Assembly (NCBI GenBank): GCA_016713885.1
Contig: JADJOF010000001.1
Span: forward strand, 186,001-250,000
Length of the DNA: 64,000 nt
Reading direction: 5' to 3'
Origin: Bdellovibrionales bacterium
GTDB taxonomy: Bacteria; Bdellovibrionota; Bdellovibrionia; Bdellovibrionales; JAMPXM01
Shown one piece after another: positions 46,647 to 54,461 of this stretch (positions are counted from its first letter, which is position 1; every line of letters starts with the position of its first letter). A program made the position numbers and the translations under genes. The notes under the pieces are model-generated. The model made no database searches, had not been told where the DNA came from, and saw nothing but the letters and a program-made list of their open reading frames with translations.

Positions 46647-47822
46647 CTACGCCTTTGAAAGCGCATGATCCAAATCGCGCAGCAGATCTTCGATATTTTC
46701 GATACCGACACTGAGGCGAATAAGGCCGTCATCAATACCGAGCGCTTTTCGCGTTTCGGCTGGAACCGACGCATGGGTCATAATCGCCGGATGTTCAATC
46801 AACGACTCAACGCCGCCCAAGCTTTCAGCAAGAGCGAAAACCTTTACATTCTCAAGGGTTGCACGCGCCGCAGAGAGACCGCCCTTTACGTAGAAAGTGA
46901 TCATGCCACCAAAGCCTGACATTTGCTCACGCGCCAGTGCGTGCTGAGGGTGCGACTCAAGCCCCGGATAAATCACGCGATCAACTTTGGAATGCTTCTC
47001 GAGAAACTTCGCCACTTCACGAGCGCCCGCCTCATGCGCACGCATGCGTACACCCAAAGTCTTGAGCGAACGCATGCAAAGAAACGAATCAAACGGCGAA
47101 GCAATGCCGCCCATCGAATTTGAAAGAAACTGCGTTTTCTCAGCAACGGCTTGATCCGACGTCACCAAAACACCGCCCACAACATCGCTATGGCCATTGA
47201 TGTACTTCGTCGCCGAATGCACCACGATCGTCGCACCATGTTCAAGCGGACGCTGAAAGTAAGGGCTCATAAAGGTGTTGTCGACCACCGACAAAATACC
47301 CTTGGCCGATGCCATCGCACTCAGCTTACGAATATTCACGAGCTTCAGCGTCGGATTTGTCGGCGTCTCAAGCCAGAGCATGCGCGTGTTTGGCTTCACC
47401 GCGCGGGCAAAATTCTCGGGATCCGTAAGATCCACAAACGAGAACTCAATCCCATTGTGGCGAATCACCTTGTCCATCAGTCGGAAGGTGCCGCCGTACA
47501 TATCGTCACCGGCAATAACGTGATCGCCCGCCTTCAGCATATGCAAAATCGTCGTCGAGGCCGCACAACCCGAAGCAAATGCAAAACCGAATTTGCCTCC
47601 TTCAAGATTCGCCATGCAGTTCTCATATGCTTTTCGTGTTGGATTATGAGTGCGCGAGTACTCGTATCCCCGATGCACTCCCGGAGAACTCTGCACGTAA
47701 GTCGACGTGAGATACACCGGAGTCATAATCGCACCCGTGGTTGGATCCGGTTCCTGTCCAGCGTGAATAGCTCGCGTTTCAAACCCGAACGATTTCTGCG
47801 ACCACTCTTTTTCCATCGACAT
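46647..47822 (-). CDS. Cystathionine gamma-lyase / gamma-synthase family PLP enzyme
   Basis: 391 residues from the ATG at 47822, with AAGGAG upstream. Cys/Met metabolism PLP fold: YEYSRTHNPTRKAYE, FASGCAASTTILHML, DDMYGGTFRL, VDNTFMSPYFQRPLEHGAT, PLP lysine in HSATKYINGHSDVVGG, and SLGGVESLIEHPAIMTH. Its neighbour is a cystathionine beta-synthase-like enzyme, so gamma-lyase (cystathionine to cysteine) is the better reading than gamma-synthase, but sequence alone cannot decide. 27 bases separate the two genes. Confidence 0.9.
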   Translation of the reverse strand: MSMEKEWSQKSFGFETRAIHAGQEPDPTTGAIMTPVYLTSTYVQSSPGVHRGYEYSRTHNPTRKAYENCMANLEGGKFGFAFASGCAASTTILHMLKAGDHVIAGDDMYGGTFRLMDKVIRHNGIEFSFVDLTDPENFARAVKPNTRMLWLETPTNPTLKLVNIRKLSAMASAKGILSVVDNTFMSPYFQRPLEHGATIVVHSATKYINGHSDVVGGVLVTSDQAVAEKTQFLSNSMGGIASPFDSFLCMRSLKTLGVRMRAHEAGAREVAKFLEKHSKVDRVIYPGLESHPQHALAREQMSGFGGMITFYVKGGLSAARATLENVKVFALAESLGGVESLIEHPAIMTHASVPAETRKALGIDDGLIRLSVGIENIEDLLRDLDHALSKA

Positions 47823-47849
47823 TTTCGACTCCTTCAAACGCGCTTCGGC

Positions 47850-48824
47850 CTAAACCAGTTTTTGCTCTTTCAACCACTGCTCGTTGAAAGCCTTGCTCAA
47901 ATACGAACGTCCACCATCGGGGAACATCACGAGGATCTTCGAAGGCGACTTCAGTGTTTCAGAATACTTCACCGCAGCCGCCAAAGCGGCGCCACACGAC
48001 GGTCCAACAAGCAGACCCTCTTTAGATGCAAGATCACGACAGTACTGGAATGACTCTTTGTCATCGACGCGAACAAAATCGTCCATATATTGGAACTCGA
48101 CGTTCTCTGGAAGCATGTCCTCGCCAATTCCCTCAACCAGATACGAGTGCGCCGGATCGCGAATTTCCTTATGATAGAAGAGGTCGTATAAAATGCTGCC
48201 GTAAGGATCGGCACAAACAATCTTTACCGATGGTTTTTTCTCCTTAAAGAAGCGACCAATACCGGACAGCGTTCCACCCGTGCCCGCTCCACCGACAAAA
48301 ACGTCGATCTGACCGTCCATCTGATTCCAGATTTCGGGTCCTGTTGTCTCGTAGTGACAACGACGATTGGCAATATTGTGGTATTGATTAGTCAAATACG
48401 CACCGGGAGTCTCTTCGACAATTCGGCGCGCAACCGAATAGTGAGAATTCGGATCGTCTGGCTCAAGCCCTGTCGGCGTCATCACGACTTTCGCGCCGTA
48501 CGCTCGCAAAACAGCGCGCTTTTCTTCGCTGATCTTTTCAGGCATGACAAAAACGCACTTATAGCCCTTCAAAAGTCCGACAAGTGCCAGTCCGACGCCC
48601 GTGTTTCCTGAAGTCGCCTCAACGATCGTACCGCCGGGCTTCAACTGGCCGCTTTTTTCTGCGTCTTCAATAATAGACATGGCGATGCGGTCTTTTACGC
48701 TGCCACCTGGATTGAAGTATTCCACTTTTGCGAAAAACTGGTGCTGCGACTTCGGAACAACCCGATTGAGGCGCACGATAGGCGTATTTCCAATAACCGA
48801 CAAAACGTCGTTATAAACTTTCAC
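47850..48824 (-). CDS. Cystathionine beta-synthase-like PLP enzyme
   Basis: 324 residues. Type II PLP fold with lysine in NPGGSVKDRIA, substrate loop EATSGNTGVGLA and phosphate loop GGAGTGGTLSGIG. The segment ADPYGSILYDLFYHKEI, followed by SYLVEGIGEDMLPENVEF, is more like CBS than cysteine synthase A. There are no C-terminal CBS (Bateman) domains. With the gamma-lyase it would form a reverse trans-sulphuration route from homocysteine to cysteine. The alternative is an O-acetylserine sulfhydrylase. Confidence 0.85.
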   Translation of the reverse strand: MKVYNDVLSVIGNTPIVRLNRVVPKSQHQFFAKVEYFNPGGSVKDRIAMSIIEDAEKSGQLKPGGTIVEATSGNTGVGLALVGLLKGYKCVFVMPEKISEEKRAVLRAYGAKVVMTPTGLEPDDPNSHYSVARRIVEETPGAYLTNQYHNIANRRCHYETTGPEIWNQMDGQIDVFVGGAGTGGTLSGIGRFFKEKKPSVKIVCADPYGSILYDLFYHKEIRDPAHSYLVEGIGEDMLPENVEFQYMDDFVRVDDKESFQYCRDLASKEGLLVGPSCGAALAAAVKYSETLKSPSKILVMFPDGGRSYLSKAFNEQWLKEQKLV

Positions 48825-48863
48825 GATCCCCCCGTTCCCATTCAGGCGGCGCGAAAGAGGTTC

Positions 48864-49172
48864 TTACAGTTCCACCTCAGATTCCTGCTTACGCGACCGT
48901 CTAGGAACTTGGTCATGACACTCTAAAAGTCGAAGGGCAAGCCGGAGTTGTTCGGTTCTGTCACTCGACGCCGGAACCCCCACCAGTTCTGACAAAGTTT
49001 GCGATGTCTCTCGCGGCAACGGCCGTCCCTTCGGAGTCGAAAGGAGCGTGTCGATGGCAGACTCAAGGCGCGTCAGCTCAGAATTCTTGGTGTTTTTCAT
49101 ACTGCTGATGATAACGAGCTCGACCAAAGGTTCAAGATTCCCACGCACCGCGTCCGCAAAAACTAAAATCAA
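48864..49172 (-). CDS. Small protein of unknown function, end of the Tad-like operon
   Basis: 102 residues if the TTG at 49172 is used; it overlaps the previous stop (TTGA), like other coupled starts here. An internal ATG at 49100 would give 78 residues (MKNTKNSELTRLESAIDTLL). No signal peptide or TM. The C-terminal half is a charged helix ending with RRSRKQESEVEL. No family recognised. The last gene of a four-gene minus-strand unit. Confidence 0.5.
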   Translation of the reverse strand: MILVFADAVRGNLEPLVELVIISSMKNTKNSELTRLESAIDTLLSTPKGRPLPRETSQTLSELVGVPASSDRTEQLRLALRLLECHDQVPRRSRKQESEVEL

Positions 49173-49606
49173 CGGATCGTCGACTCGAAGTTTGTCGCGT
49201 ATTCGATGTCGGCCCGCCGTTCCTCAAGGACTTTCTGGCAGCTCGCGGAGACTTTAAATTCCGCACCCAGTAACGGCACATCGTCATTCGCCGTGATGTT
49301 TTTAGAATATTTAGAACAGAGTCCGTTCAGCTGCTGTCGCGAAACCCGTTGCACCGACTCAATTTGTTTCCAATCAGCGTCCTCCAGCCCAAAGCAGTGC
49401 ACCGGCGGCTTTTGCAGCTGAAGTTCGATTCGACAGGCCAATGCCCTCTGGGTCCGCTCAGCGGACAGCGCCAGTTGTTCTGACTGCCATTTTTCTACGT
49501 GCTCATAACTTTTCGTCTCAAGAAGCCGGGTCAGATCTACCGACGCCTCGGCGTGAAACACCCCCAGAAGAACACCCGATACGACCAACAAAGCGGAAGA
49601 TTTCAT
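49169..49606 (-). CDS. Small secreted protein of unknown function in the Tad-like operon
   Basis: 145 residues with a signal peptide (MKSSALLVVSGVLLGVFHAE, cleavage near AEA-SV). The mature domain is a helical ~125-residue unit with four cysteines (ACRIELQLQKPPVHCFG, LNGLCSKY, SASCQKVLEERRAD) that could form two disulphides. The start overlaps the stop of the TadC-like gene (ATGA) and the stop overlaps the next TTG. Tight coupling suggests it works with the two membrane proteins, perhaps as a periplasmic component. Confidence 0.68.
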   Translation of the reverse strand: MKSSALLVVSGVLLGVFHAEASVDLTRLLETKSYEHVEKWQSEQLALSAERTQRALACRIELQLQKPPVHCFGLEDADWKQIESVQRVSRQQLNGLCSKYSKNITANDDVPLLGAEFKVSASCQKVLEERRADIEYATNFESTIR

Positions 49607-50043
49607 TTCAATGCCTCCAAAAAATGACTCGCGATTGGACCTAAAAGCAAAATGAGGAACGCGGGGAACTGCAAAAGCAAAAGCGGCGCCAGCATGAGGA
49701 GCGGTAAGCGATCAATATGAGACTCAATATCGAGTTCCGCCTGATCTTCGAGATCGGCCTTCAACTCAGACAGGCGCTCGAATACGGGTTGGCCGTTGAA
49801 TCCGTCCAAAATGATCAAGTAAAGCGCGCGACGATAGGGGCTTCCTGTCTGCTCAATGAGCCCGCGGACGTCTTCACGTGATTCAAGCCGTCCGACAAAG
49901 CGTAAGAGCTCCGCTCGAAGTGCACCAACATCGTCAGCTCGCTGCTCGAGCGCATAAAGCAGTGCCGTGCGGAAATCCTGGAAGCGGCGAAATCCTGAAT
50001 CAACCTGATACACAAAACGCAAAAGCGGGCTCATACCGTCCAT
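49603..50043 (-). CDS. TadC-like membrane protein with a T2SF-type domain
   Basis: 146 residues from the ATG at 50043 (GGAAGGA upstream). Cytoplasmic helical segment (DFRTALLYALEQRADDVGAL; YRRALYLIILDGFNGQPVFE, RLSELKADLEDQAELDIESH) followed by a C-terminal hydrophobic pair (RLPLLMLAPLLLLQFPAFLI, LLLGPIASHFL). This is the half-length arrangement of T2SF domains in TadC. Full TadC proteins are about twice as long, so it is a short form. Overlaps the upstream gene's stop by 13 bases. Confidence 0.6.
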   Translation of the reverse strand: MDGMSPLLRFVYQVDSGFRRFQDFRTALLYALEQRADDVGALRAELLRFVGRLESREDVRGLIEQTGSPYRRALYLIILDGFNGQPVFERLSELKADLEDQAELDIESHIDRLPLLMLAPLLLLQFPAFLILLLGPIASHFLEALK

Positions 50044-50822
50044 CGAATTGTCCTTCCTCCGCGCCAAATCCAAATTGAACCGACCAAAAAGAGCGGGGCA
50101 GACAAAAGAATCCACCGTACGACGTCGGATCCGCCAAAAAAACTCATCGAGAAGATCGCAAGTGCAACAAAGAGCAGCGTCATCACGATGGATTGCGCGC
50201 GTGTTTGCGCTGTTGCCTGTCCAGACCTACGTCGAATTTTTGTCTCATTGCGATGTCGCTCCCGCAACTCACTGAGCGACCTCACCGGCGTCGAAGATTC
50301 GCGATCAATCCATCGCAATTCAGAAACCAACCGACCAAATGAGCGATCAAACAGCCACGATCGAGGCGACTTTTCTCGCGATTCTCGCTCTGATTCTTGT
50401 TGTGAAAAAACAACAGCCCGCGTGAGCTCGCAAACATGCAGACGCATCGCTGGCGAACTCTGCTGGGTCACGATATCCAATGCTGAACGCAAGGAATTTC
50501 CTTGTTTCATCAAAATGAGGAGCGAAACAAGCAGCTCATCCACACGCGCTTCAAAGATTTGGCGTCGCGAATAAATCAAGACGCCGATTGACGCGAACAC
50601 CATGGCTGGAGCGGCATTCACGACAAACCACAGCTGTGTGAGTGACTGCGTATTCGCAACTTTTCCGATAAGAAAAGCGATCACAAATGAGGCGGTGCCA
50701 ATTTTTGTCAACTCGAGTGGCGACACCCATCGCGTGCGCAGAAATCTCTCCGCTGATTGTGCAAGAATGAGATATCCGAACAGCGAACCAACACCGACGA
50801 CTGCAGTCCTCACATCCAACAT
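50031..50822 (-). CDS. TadB-like membrane protein with a T2SF-type domain
   Basis: 263 residues from the ATG at 50822 (GAGGAG upstream; a TTG at 50828 is too close to it). Three N-terminal hydrophobic segments (TAVVGVGSLFGYLILAQSAE; IGTASFVIAFLIG; WFVVNAAPAMVFASIGVLIY), a cytoplasmic T2SF-like helical region (RVDELLVSLLILMKQGNSLR, SALDIVTQQSSPAMRLH) and C-terminal TMs (SIVMTLLFVALAIFSMSFFG; WILLSAPLFLVGSIWIW). TadB/TadC pairs form the inner-membrane platform of Tad pili. No CpaF ATPase, secretin or pilin gene is visible in the window. Confidence 0.62.
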   Translation of the reverse strand: MLDVRTAVVGVGSLFGYLILAQSAERFLRTRWVSPLELTKIGTASFVIAFLIGKVANTQSLTQLWFVVNAAPAMVFASIGVLIYSRRQIFEARVDELLVSLLILMKQGNSLRSALDIVTQQSSPAMRLHVCELTRAVVFSQQESERESREKSPRSWLFDRSFGRLVSELRWIDRESSTPVRSLSELRERHRNETKIRRRSGQATAQTRAQSIVMTLLFVALAIFSMSFFGGSDVVRWILLSAPLFLVGSIWIWRGGRTIRWTV

Positions 50823-50980
50823 GCTCAACTCTCCTCATCGATCGCGATGAAGATGCAAAACATGAGACATCGGCGGAACGATTCGAGTCGCTTTCATCAA
50901 ACATCGACGTCGAACGAATCGAAAATCAGTCGAATCGGCAAATAATGTTCGCAACTTCGTGCTCAAGTTTATTTTTTCTA

Positions 50981-51008
50981 TTGACGAAATGAGTCGTAGA
51001 GATATCCT
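50981..51008 (+). promoter_or_regulatory. Candidate promoter for the Lys/Ala-rich mini-protein
   Basis: TTGACG (50981-50986) and TATCCT (51003-51008) are separated by 16 bases, a reasonable sigma-70-type promoter. The 5' leader of about 60 bases contains an inverted repeat GATCAC-CTT-GTGATC (51028-51042). Confidence 0.45.
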
Positions 51009-51078
51009 TTTGTTAAGGAAGTCTTCTGATCACCTTGTGATCGAAAATTAAGTGAACTCATCCTAGGAGGAGCGAGAC

Positions 51079-51168
51079 ATGGCAAAGAAGAAAGCAACTA
51101 AGAAAGCGGCAAAAAAAGCGACTAAAAAAGCTGCAAAGAAAAAAACGACTAAAAAAGCGAAGAAGTAG
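51079..51168 (+). CDS. 29-residue Lys/Ala/Thr-rich histone-H1-like mini-protein
   Basis: Starts with MAKKKATKKAAKKATKKAAK and continues with Lys/Thr/Ala to a terminal AKK. Roughly half the residues are lysine. The ATG at 51079 follows a near-perfect AGGAGG site; a candidate promoter lies upstream and a strong terminator follows 24 bases later, so it looks like a real, strongly expressed gene. The composition matches the C-terminal tails of H1-like bacterial proteins (Hc1/AlgP-type), known for non-specific DNA or RNA binding. Nucleoid or polyanion binding is inferred; it is too short for any folded domain. Confidence 0.8.
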   Translation: MAKKKATKKAAKKATKKAAKKKTTKKAKK

Positions 51169-51192
51169 TCTTTTTTAGAAGTTGAACTTCGG

Positions 51193-51222
51193 AACCCTCG
51201 AGTGAACCTCGGGGGTTTTTTT
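51193..51222 (+). terminator. Rho-independent terminator of the mini-protein gene
   Basis: The 10-bp stem AACCCTCGAG/CTCGGGGGTT (one T-G pair) with loop TGAAC is followed by a run of seven T. Confidence 0.92.
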
Positions 51223-51250
51223 ATTTCCAAAACCGATCGTCTCAAACGAC

Positions 51251-51275
51251 GAAAGCCGCTACAGTAGCGGCTTTC
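51251..51275. terminator. Perfect hairpin, probable terminator of the mla operon
   Basis: An 11-bp perfect stem GAAAGCCGCTA/TAGCGGCTTTC with loop CAG lies 86 bases after the mlaD stop in the minus direction. There is only a weak T-tract on either side, so it may act as an mRNA-stabilising 3' end instead. Confidence 0.55.
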
Positions 51276-51360
51276 AGGCAGAGAGAGTAAAACTATCGAG
51301 AGTTCGAAATGGTCTTCTCTACAGCGTCGGTCTCGATCGAAACTCGACCAGCACCAAACC

Positions 51361-52152
51361 CTAAAAAAGCTTCGCCTTGATGCCTTCTTTTTGCAGAAAG
51401 TTGCGAATCGCTGGCTCGTCCAATTTATCTAAGCGCCACAAAAGCCGATGCAAAAGATCCATCGTTTTCTGCGCATCTTGGCCTCGGAGCTTTGATGTGA
51501 GGATCAAAATGTCGTCCGAAATCTGGGCGACGTTGGTCAAAACCCGGCCGACTTCTTTGTTTTTTGAGGTTTTTTCGAGCAAGACGAGGGTCTTGTTCAA
51601 ATTATTTACGAGTGCGTTCATTTTTTCGACAGTATCGACGACTGAACCCTCGTTCTTCTCCACCATATCGAGAATTTTTCCGGCCAAACCGTAGCTCTGA
51701 GAGATCAGTTGATCGATTCGGGGTGGATCTTCACCGCGAACGAACTGTCCGGGCTGAAGCGGAGGCGAGTCCGCAGCGCCAGGAGTGATTTCGATAAACT
51801 TTTCGCCGATCACACCGGCCAAGTTGATGTAAAAGCGCGAATCGCGGTGCACAGTTGGCCATGCCTCTTTGCTGATGGTGAGCGTAATTGAAAGTTTGAC
51901 CTCTTCGCCGCTCTCGGACTTCTGGTCGGGCGCGAAGTCGATCGACTTCACTTTACCGACCTTGATGCCCATCACGCGAACCGGAGAGCCCACCTCAACG
52001 CCGCCAGCGAAGTTATAGCCGACCTTCAGCTCATAGACTGACGAGAAGGGGTTGAGGACACCGAGGTACCAGATAAAGCCCGCAACGAGGGCCAATGACG
52101 CAAGAAAGAGAGCTCCAACTTTAGCTTCGGGCGATAATTTTATGTTCATCAT
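51361..52152 (-). CDS. mlaD: MCE-family (MlaD-like) lipid-binding protein
   Basis: 263 residues: one N-terminal TM (VGALFLASLALVAGFIWYLG), then the MCE domain (YELKVGYNFAGGVEVGSPVR, VMGIKVGKVKSIDF; FYINLAGVIGEKFIEITPG) and a C-terminal helical tail rich in Lys/Asn/Asp (MVEKNEGSVVDTVEKMNALV; ILTSKLRGQDAQKTMDLLHR) that could form a coiled-coil needle. MCE proteins carry phospholipids across the periplasm for ABC transporters. It is the only MCE gene of the five-gene operon and the last one. Confidence 0.92.
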   Translation of the reverse strand: MMNIKLSPEAKVGALFLASLALVAGFIWYLGVLNPFSSVYELKVGYNFAGGVEVGSPVRVMGIKVGKVKSIDFAPDQKSESGEEVKLSITLTISKEAWPTVHRDSRFYINLAGVIGEKFIEITPGAADSPPLQPGQFVRGEDPPRIDQLISQSYGLAGKILDMVEKNEGSVVDTVEKMNALVNNLNKTLVLLEKTSKNKEVGRVLTNVAQISDDILILTSKLRGQDAQKTMDLLHRLLWRLDKLDEPAIRNFLQKEGIKAKLF

Positions 52153-52173
52153 GTCTCCGTCATTAAAAGCGAA

Positions 52174-52923
52174 TCAATAGAAGGTTGAGAAGAAGAAAGA
52201 GAGTCCAAAGTCGAGCACGATGATCGCAACAGATGTCGCCACCACCGCGTTTGTTGTCGCCATACCGACGCCTTCAGCGCCGGACTGACAACGAAAACCA
52301 AAGAAACAAGAAAAGAGCGGGATCACCGCACAGAATACTGTGCCTTTGATGACAGCAAACCAAAGGTCTTGCGCCGAAATAAAGGGCCGCGCCATCGCCG
52401 AGAATGTGCCCGCGGTGTAGCCAAGCTTGACCACCGAAACACCCATTGCGGCCACCAGGCAGATGACATTCGCAAAAAGACTCAGGATTGCGCCGGCGAT
52501 CGCACAGCCGATAAGGCGAGGGGCCACGATAAAGCGTACGGGATCAAGACCCAGCATTTTAATGGCGTCGATCTGCTCGGTGACTTGCATGGTGCCCACT
52601 TCGGCCGCCATTCCAGCGCCGGACCGAGATGTCACAAGAAGCGCCATAACAACGGCGCCAAGCTCGCGCAGAATCAACATCGCGGCGAAGCCTGGCACCA
52701 TTGAGTCATTCTGAATCAGGAGCTTCATGTGAAATGACGCCTCAAGAATCGTGACCATCGCTGCCGCACAAACGCAGAACACTATTATAAGGAGGCTGTC
52801 GACCGCGACCGTATCAATCTGGCGAATCACATCGCGCAGGCGATAAGGGGGGGTGACAGCTGCCACGAGCGATCGATAGGTCAGCGCCGAAAAGTCGAGA
52901 ACGAAAGCGACCGCCGCGTTCAC
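52174..52923 (-). CDS. mlaE: MlaE-family permease, second copy
   Basis: 249 residues from a GTG at 52923 that overlaps the upstream stop (GTGA) and has GGGAGGA before it; the ORF extends to 52989, but that part overlaps the other permease. About five TMs. MlaE motifs: LILRELGAVVMALLVTSRSG, AAEVGTMQVTEQIDAIKMLG, FIVAPRLIGCAIAGAILSLF, ISAQDLWFAVIKGTVFCAVI, FFGFRCQSGAEGVGMATTNA, VVATSVAIIVLDFGLSF. Clearly different from the first copy (a paralogue, not a recent duplicate), so the channel is probably a heterodimer. Confidence 0.9.
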   Translation of the reverse strand: MNAAVAFVLDFSALTYRSLVAAVTPPYRLRDVIRQIDTVAVDSLLIIVFCVCAAAMVTILEASFHMKLLIQNDSMVPGFAAMLILRELGAVVMALLVTSRSGAGMAAEVGTMQVTEQIDAIKMLGLDPVRFIVAPRLIGCAIAGAILSLFANVICLVAAMGVSVVKLGYTAGTFSAMARPFISAQDLWFAVIKGTVFCAVIPLFSCFFGFRCQSGAEGVGMATTNAVVATSVAIIVLDFGLSFFFSTFY

Positions 52924-53697
52924 GCCGTCCTCCCGATCATCGAACTCAACAGCACAAGCAGGGCATCCGCAAGAAGGCTCGTGCCCCAATCGGCGACAAC
53001 AAGTGCAACCATGGTCGAAACGGCAGTCTCAACCACGGCGCGGCCGACTCCACGAGCGCCGCCGGAGGCGTTGTATCCTTTAAACGTGCAGATCGTCGCC
53101 AGAACGATGGCAAAGACGAGACATTTAAAAAGTCCGAGCGCAATGGAGGGCCAGCTGATCAGAGTTGGAATGTGGCGAAGATATTCATCGGCATTGATTC
53201 CGGCGAAAACCTTCGCAAGCAAAAGGCCGCCAAATATAGACATCAAGAGGCCAGCCGAAAGCAGCGCAAAGCTGGCCGCGATGATGGCGAGCACGCGAGG
53301 AATGATGATTTCTTGGAACGGGTTGGCACCGAGACACCGAATTGCGTCGATTTGCTCGGTCACGCGCATCGTTCCCAGTTCTGCCGCCGTGAATGCAACC
53401 GACTTTTCCACCGAGCATGAAGGCAATAAGTAACGGACCGACCTGGCGCACAGTACCGCTCGTCGACAGTCCGCCAAGATAACCGAGAGCCCCGTAAGCT
53501 TTGACCTGCAAAGTGAATTGGACAGTCATCACCGCGCCAACAAAGAAGCCCGCCACGGCTGTTGTCGGAAGGCTTTGTGAAGTCACTCGCCAGATTTGGC
53601 TGAAAACCTCATGACGATGAACTCCGTGTCGCATCAAAACACTGGTGCCCTCGCGAATAAAAAGGACACATTCGCCGATCGCCTTTAATAAATTCAT
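52920..53697 (-). CDS. mlaE: MlaE-family permease, first copy (frameshifted)
   Basis: About 258 residues after repair. N-terminal frame: MNLLKAIGECVLFIREGTSV, SLPTTAVAGFFVGAVMTVQF, GTVRQVGPLLIAFMLGGKVG; C-terminal frame: AFTAAELGTMRVTEQIDAIR, CLGANPFQEIIIPRVLAIIA, and a TM (FKCLVFAIVLATICTFKGYN). The frames join if one A is removed from the pair at 53397-53398, giving GGKVGAFTAAELGTM. The start overlaps the stop of the ATPase gene upstream (ATGA), the stop overlaps the GTG of the next permease. Confidence 0.88.
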
Positions 53698-54461
53698 GCG
53701 TCACCTCGCGACGCTTTTGCTTCGGCCAAAAAGTCGACAACCAACGGAACCTTGCTCTTCAAAATGTGCTCAACGTCACCCTGTTCAACGATTTGGCCCT
53801 CGCTCAAGACGATGATGCGATCGGCGATTTCCAGAGCGCACTCCATGTCGTGACTGACGACAAGCGCCGTCGTCTGAAGCCGACGCGAGAGATCGCGAAT
53901 CAGATTGTTGATCTGCCGGGTTGTAATCGGATCGAGGCCCGTCGTTGGTTCGTCAAAAAGTAAAATACGGGGACCAACGGCCAGAGTTCTCGCAAGGCTG
54001 ACCCGCTTCTGCATTCCATAGGAGATTTCGTTTGCGTTGCGATCTTCCACACCGCTCAAGCCGACAAGTTCAAGACACTCTCGAACGCGCGGTAGTGCCT
54101 GCTCGTAAGTTTTGCGCTCGTGCTTCATCAAACCAAAGGCGATATTTTGCCCGACCGTCATGGAGTCGAAAAGCGCCGGGTGCTGAAAAACCATCCCACA
54201 GTGCCGACGAATCGGAAGGTAATCCTCTTCAGAGAGATGAGCGACATCCTTGCCTTCGATGAGAATATTCCCCTCATCCGCACGCAACAGGCCAACCAAG
54301 GTCTTGAGGAGGACCGACTTACCTGTGCCCGAGGTTCCGAGAATAAAGAGAATTTCGCCGCGCTTCACTTCGAGATTAATGCCTTTGAGAACCGTGCGCT
54401 CTCCAAATCGCTTCACGACATTTTGAAAATCGATCGCCAGCGAGGCTGAAGGATTTGTCAT
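53694..54461 (-). CDS. mlaF: MlaF-family ATPase with intact catalytic residues but altered signature
   Basis: 255 residues. Walker A GTSGTGKS (42-49), Q-loop VFQHP, signature ISYGMQKRVSLART (146-), Walker B LLFDEPTTGLDP with catalytic Glu171, H-loop VVSHD with His204. The signature has Tyr148 where LSGGQ-type sequences have the first Gly. The remainder matches MlaF (AHLSEEDYLPIRRHCGMVFQ; FDSMTVGQNIAFGLMKH). Coupled by ATGA overlaps on both sides. It probably pairs with the ATPase encoded by 54458-55210. Confidence 0.92.
   Translation of the reverse strand: MTNPSASLAIDFQNVVKRFGERTVLKGINLEVKRGEILFILGTSGTGKSVLLKTLVGLLRADEGNILIEGKDVAHLSEEDYLPIRRHCGMVFQHPALFDSMTVGQNIAFGLMKHERKTYEQALPRVRECLELVGLSGVEDRNANEISYGMQKRVSLARTLAVGPRILLFDEPTTGLDPITTRQINNLIRDLSRRLQTTALVVSHDMECALEIADRIIVLSEGQIVEQGDVEHILKSKVPLVVDFLAEAKASRGDA

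Noticed and set aside
47151..48053. 300-codon plus-strand frame spanning the CGL and CBS genes
   Set aside because: Crosses two real genes in antisense; Arg/His-rich composition without motifs.
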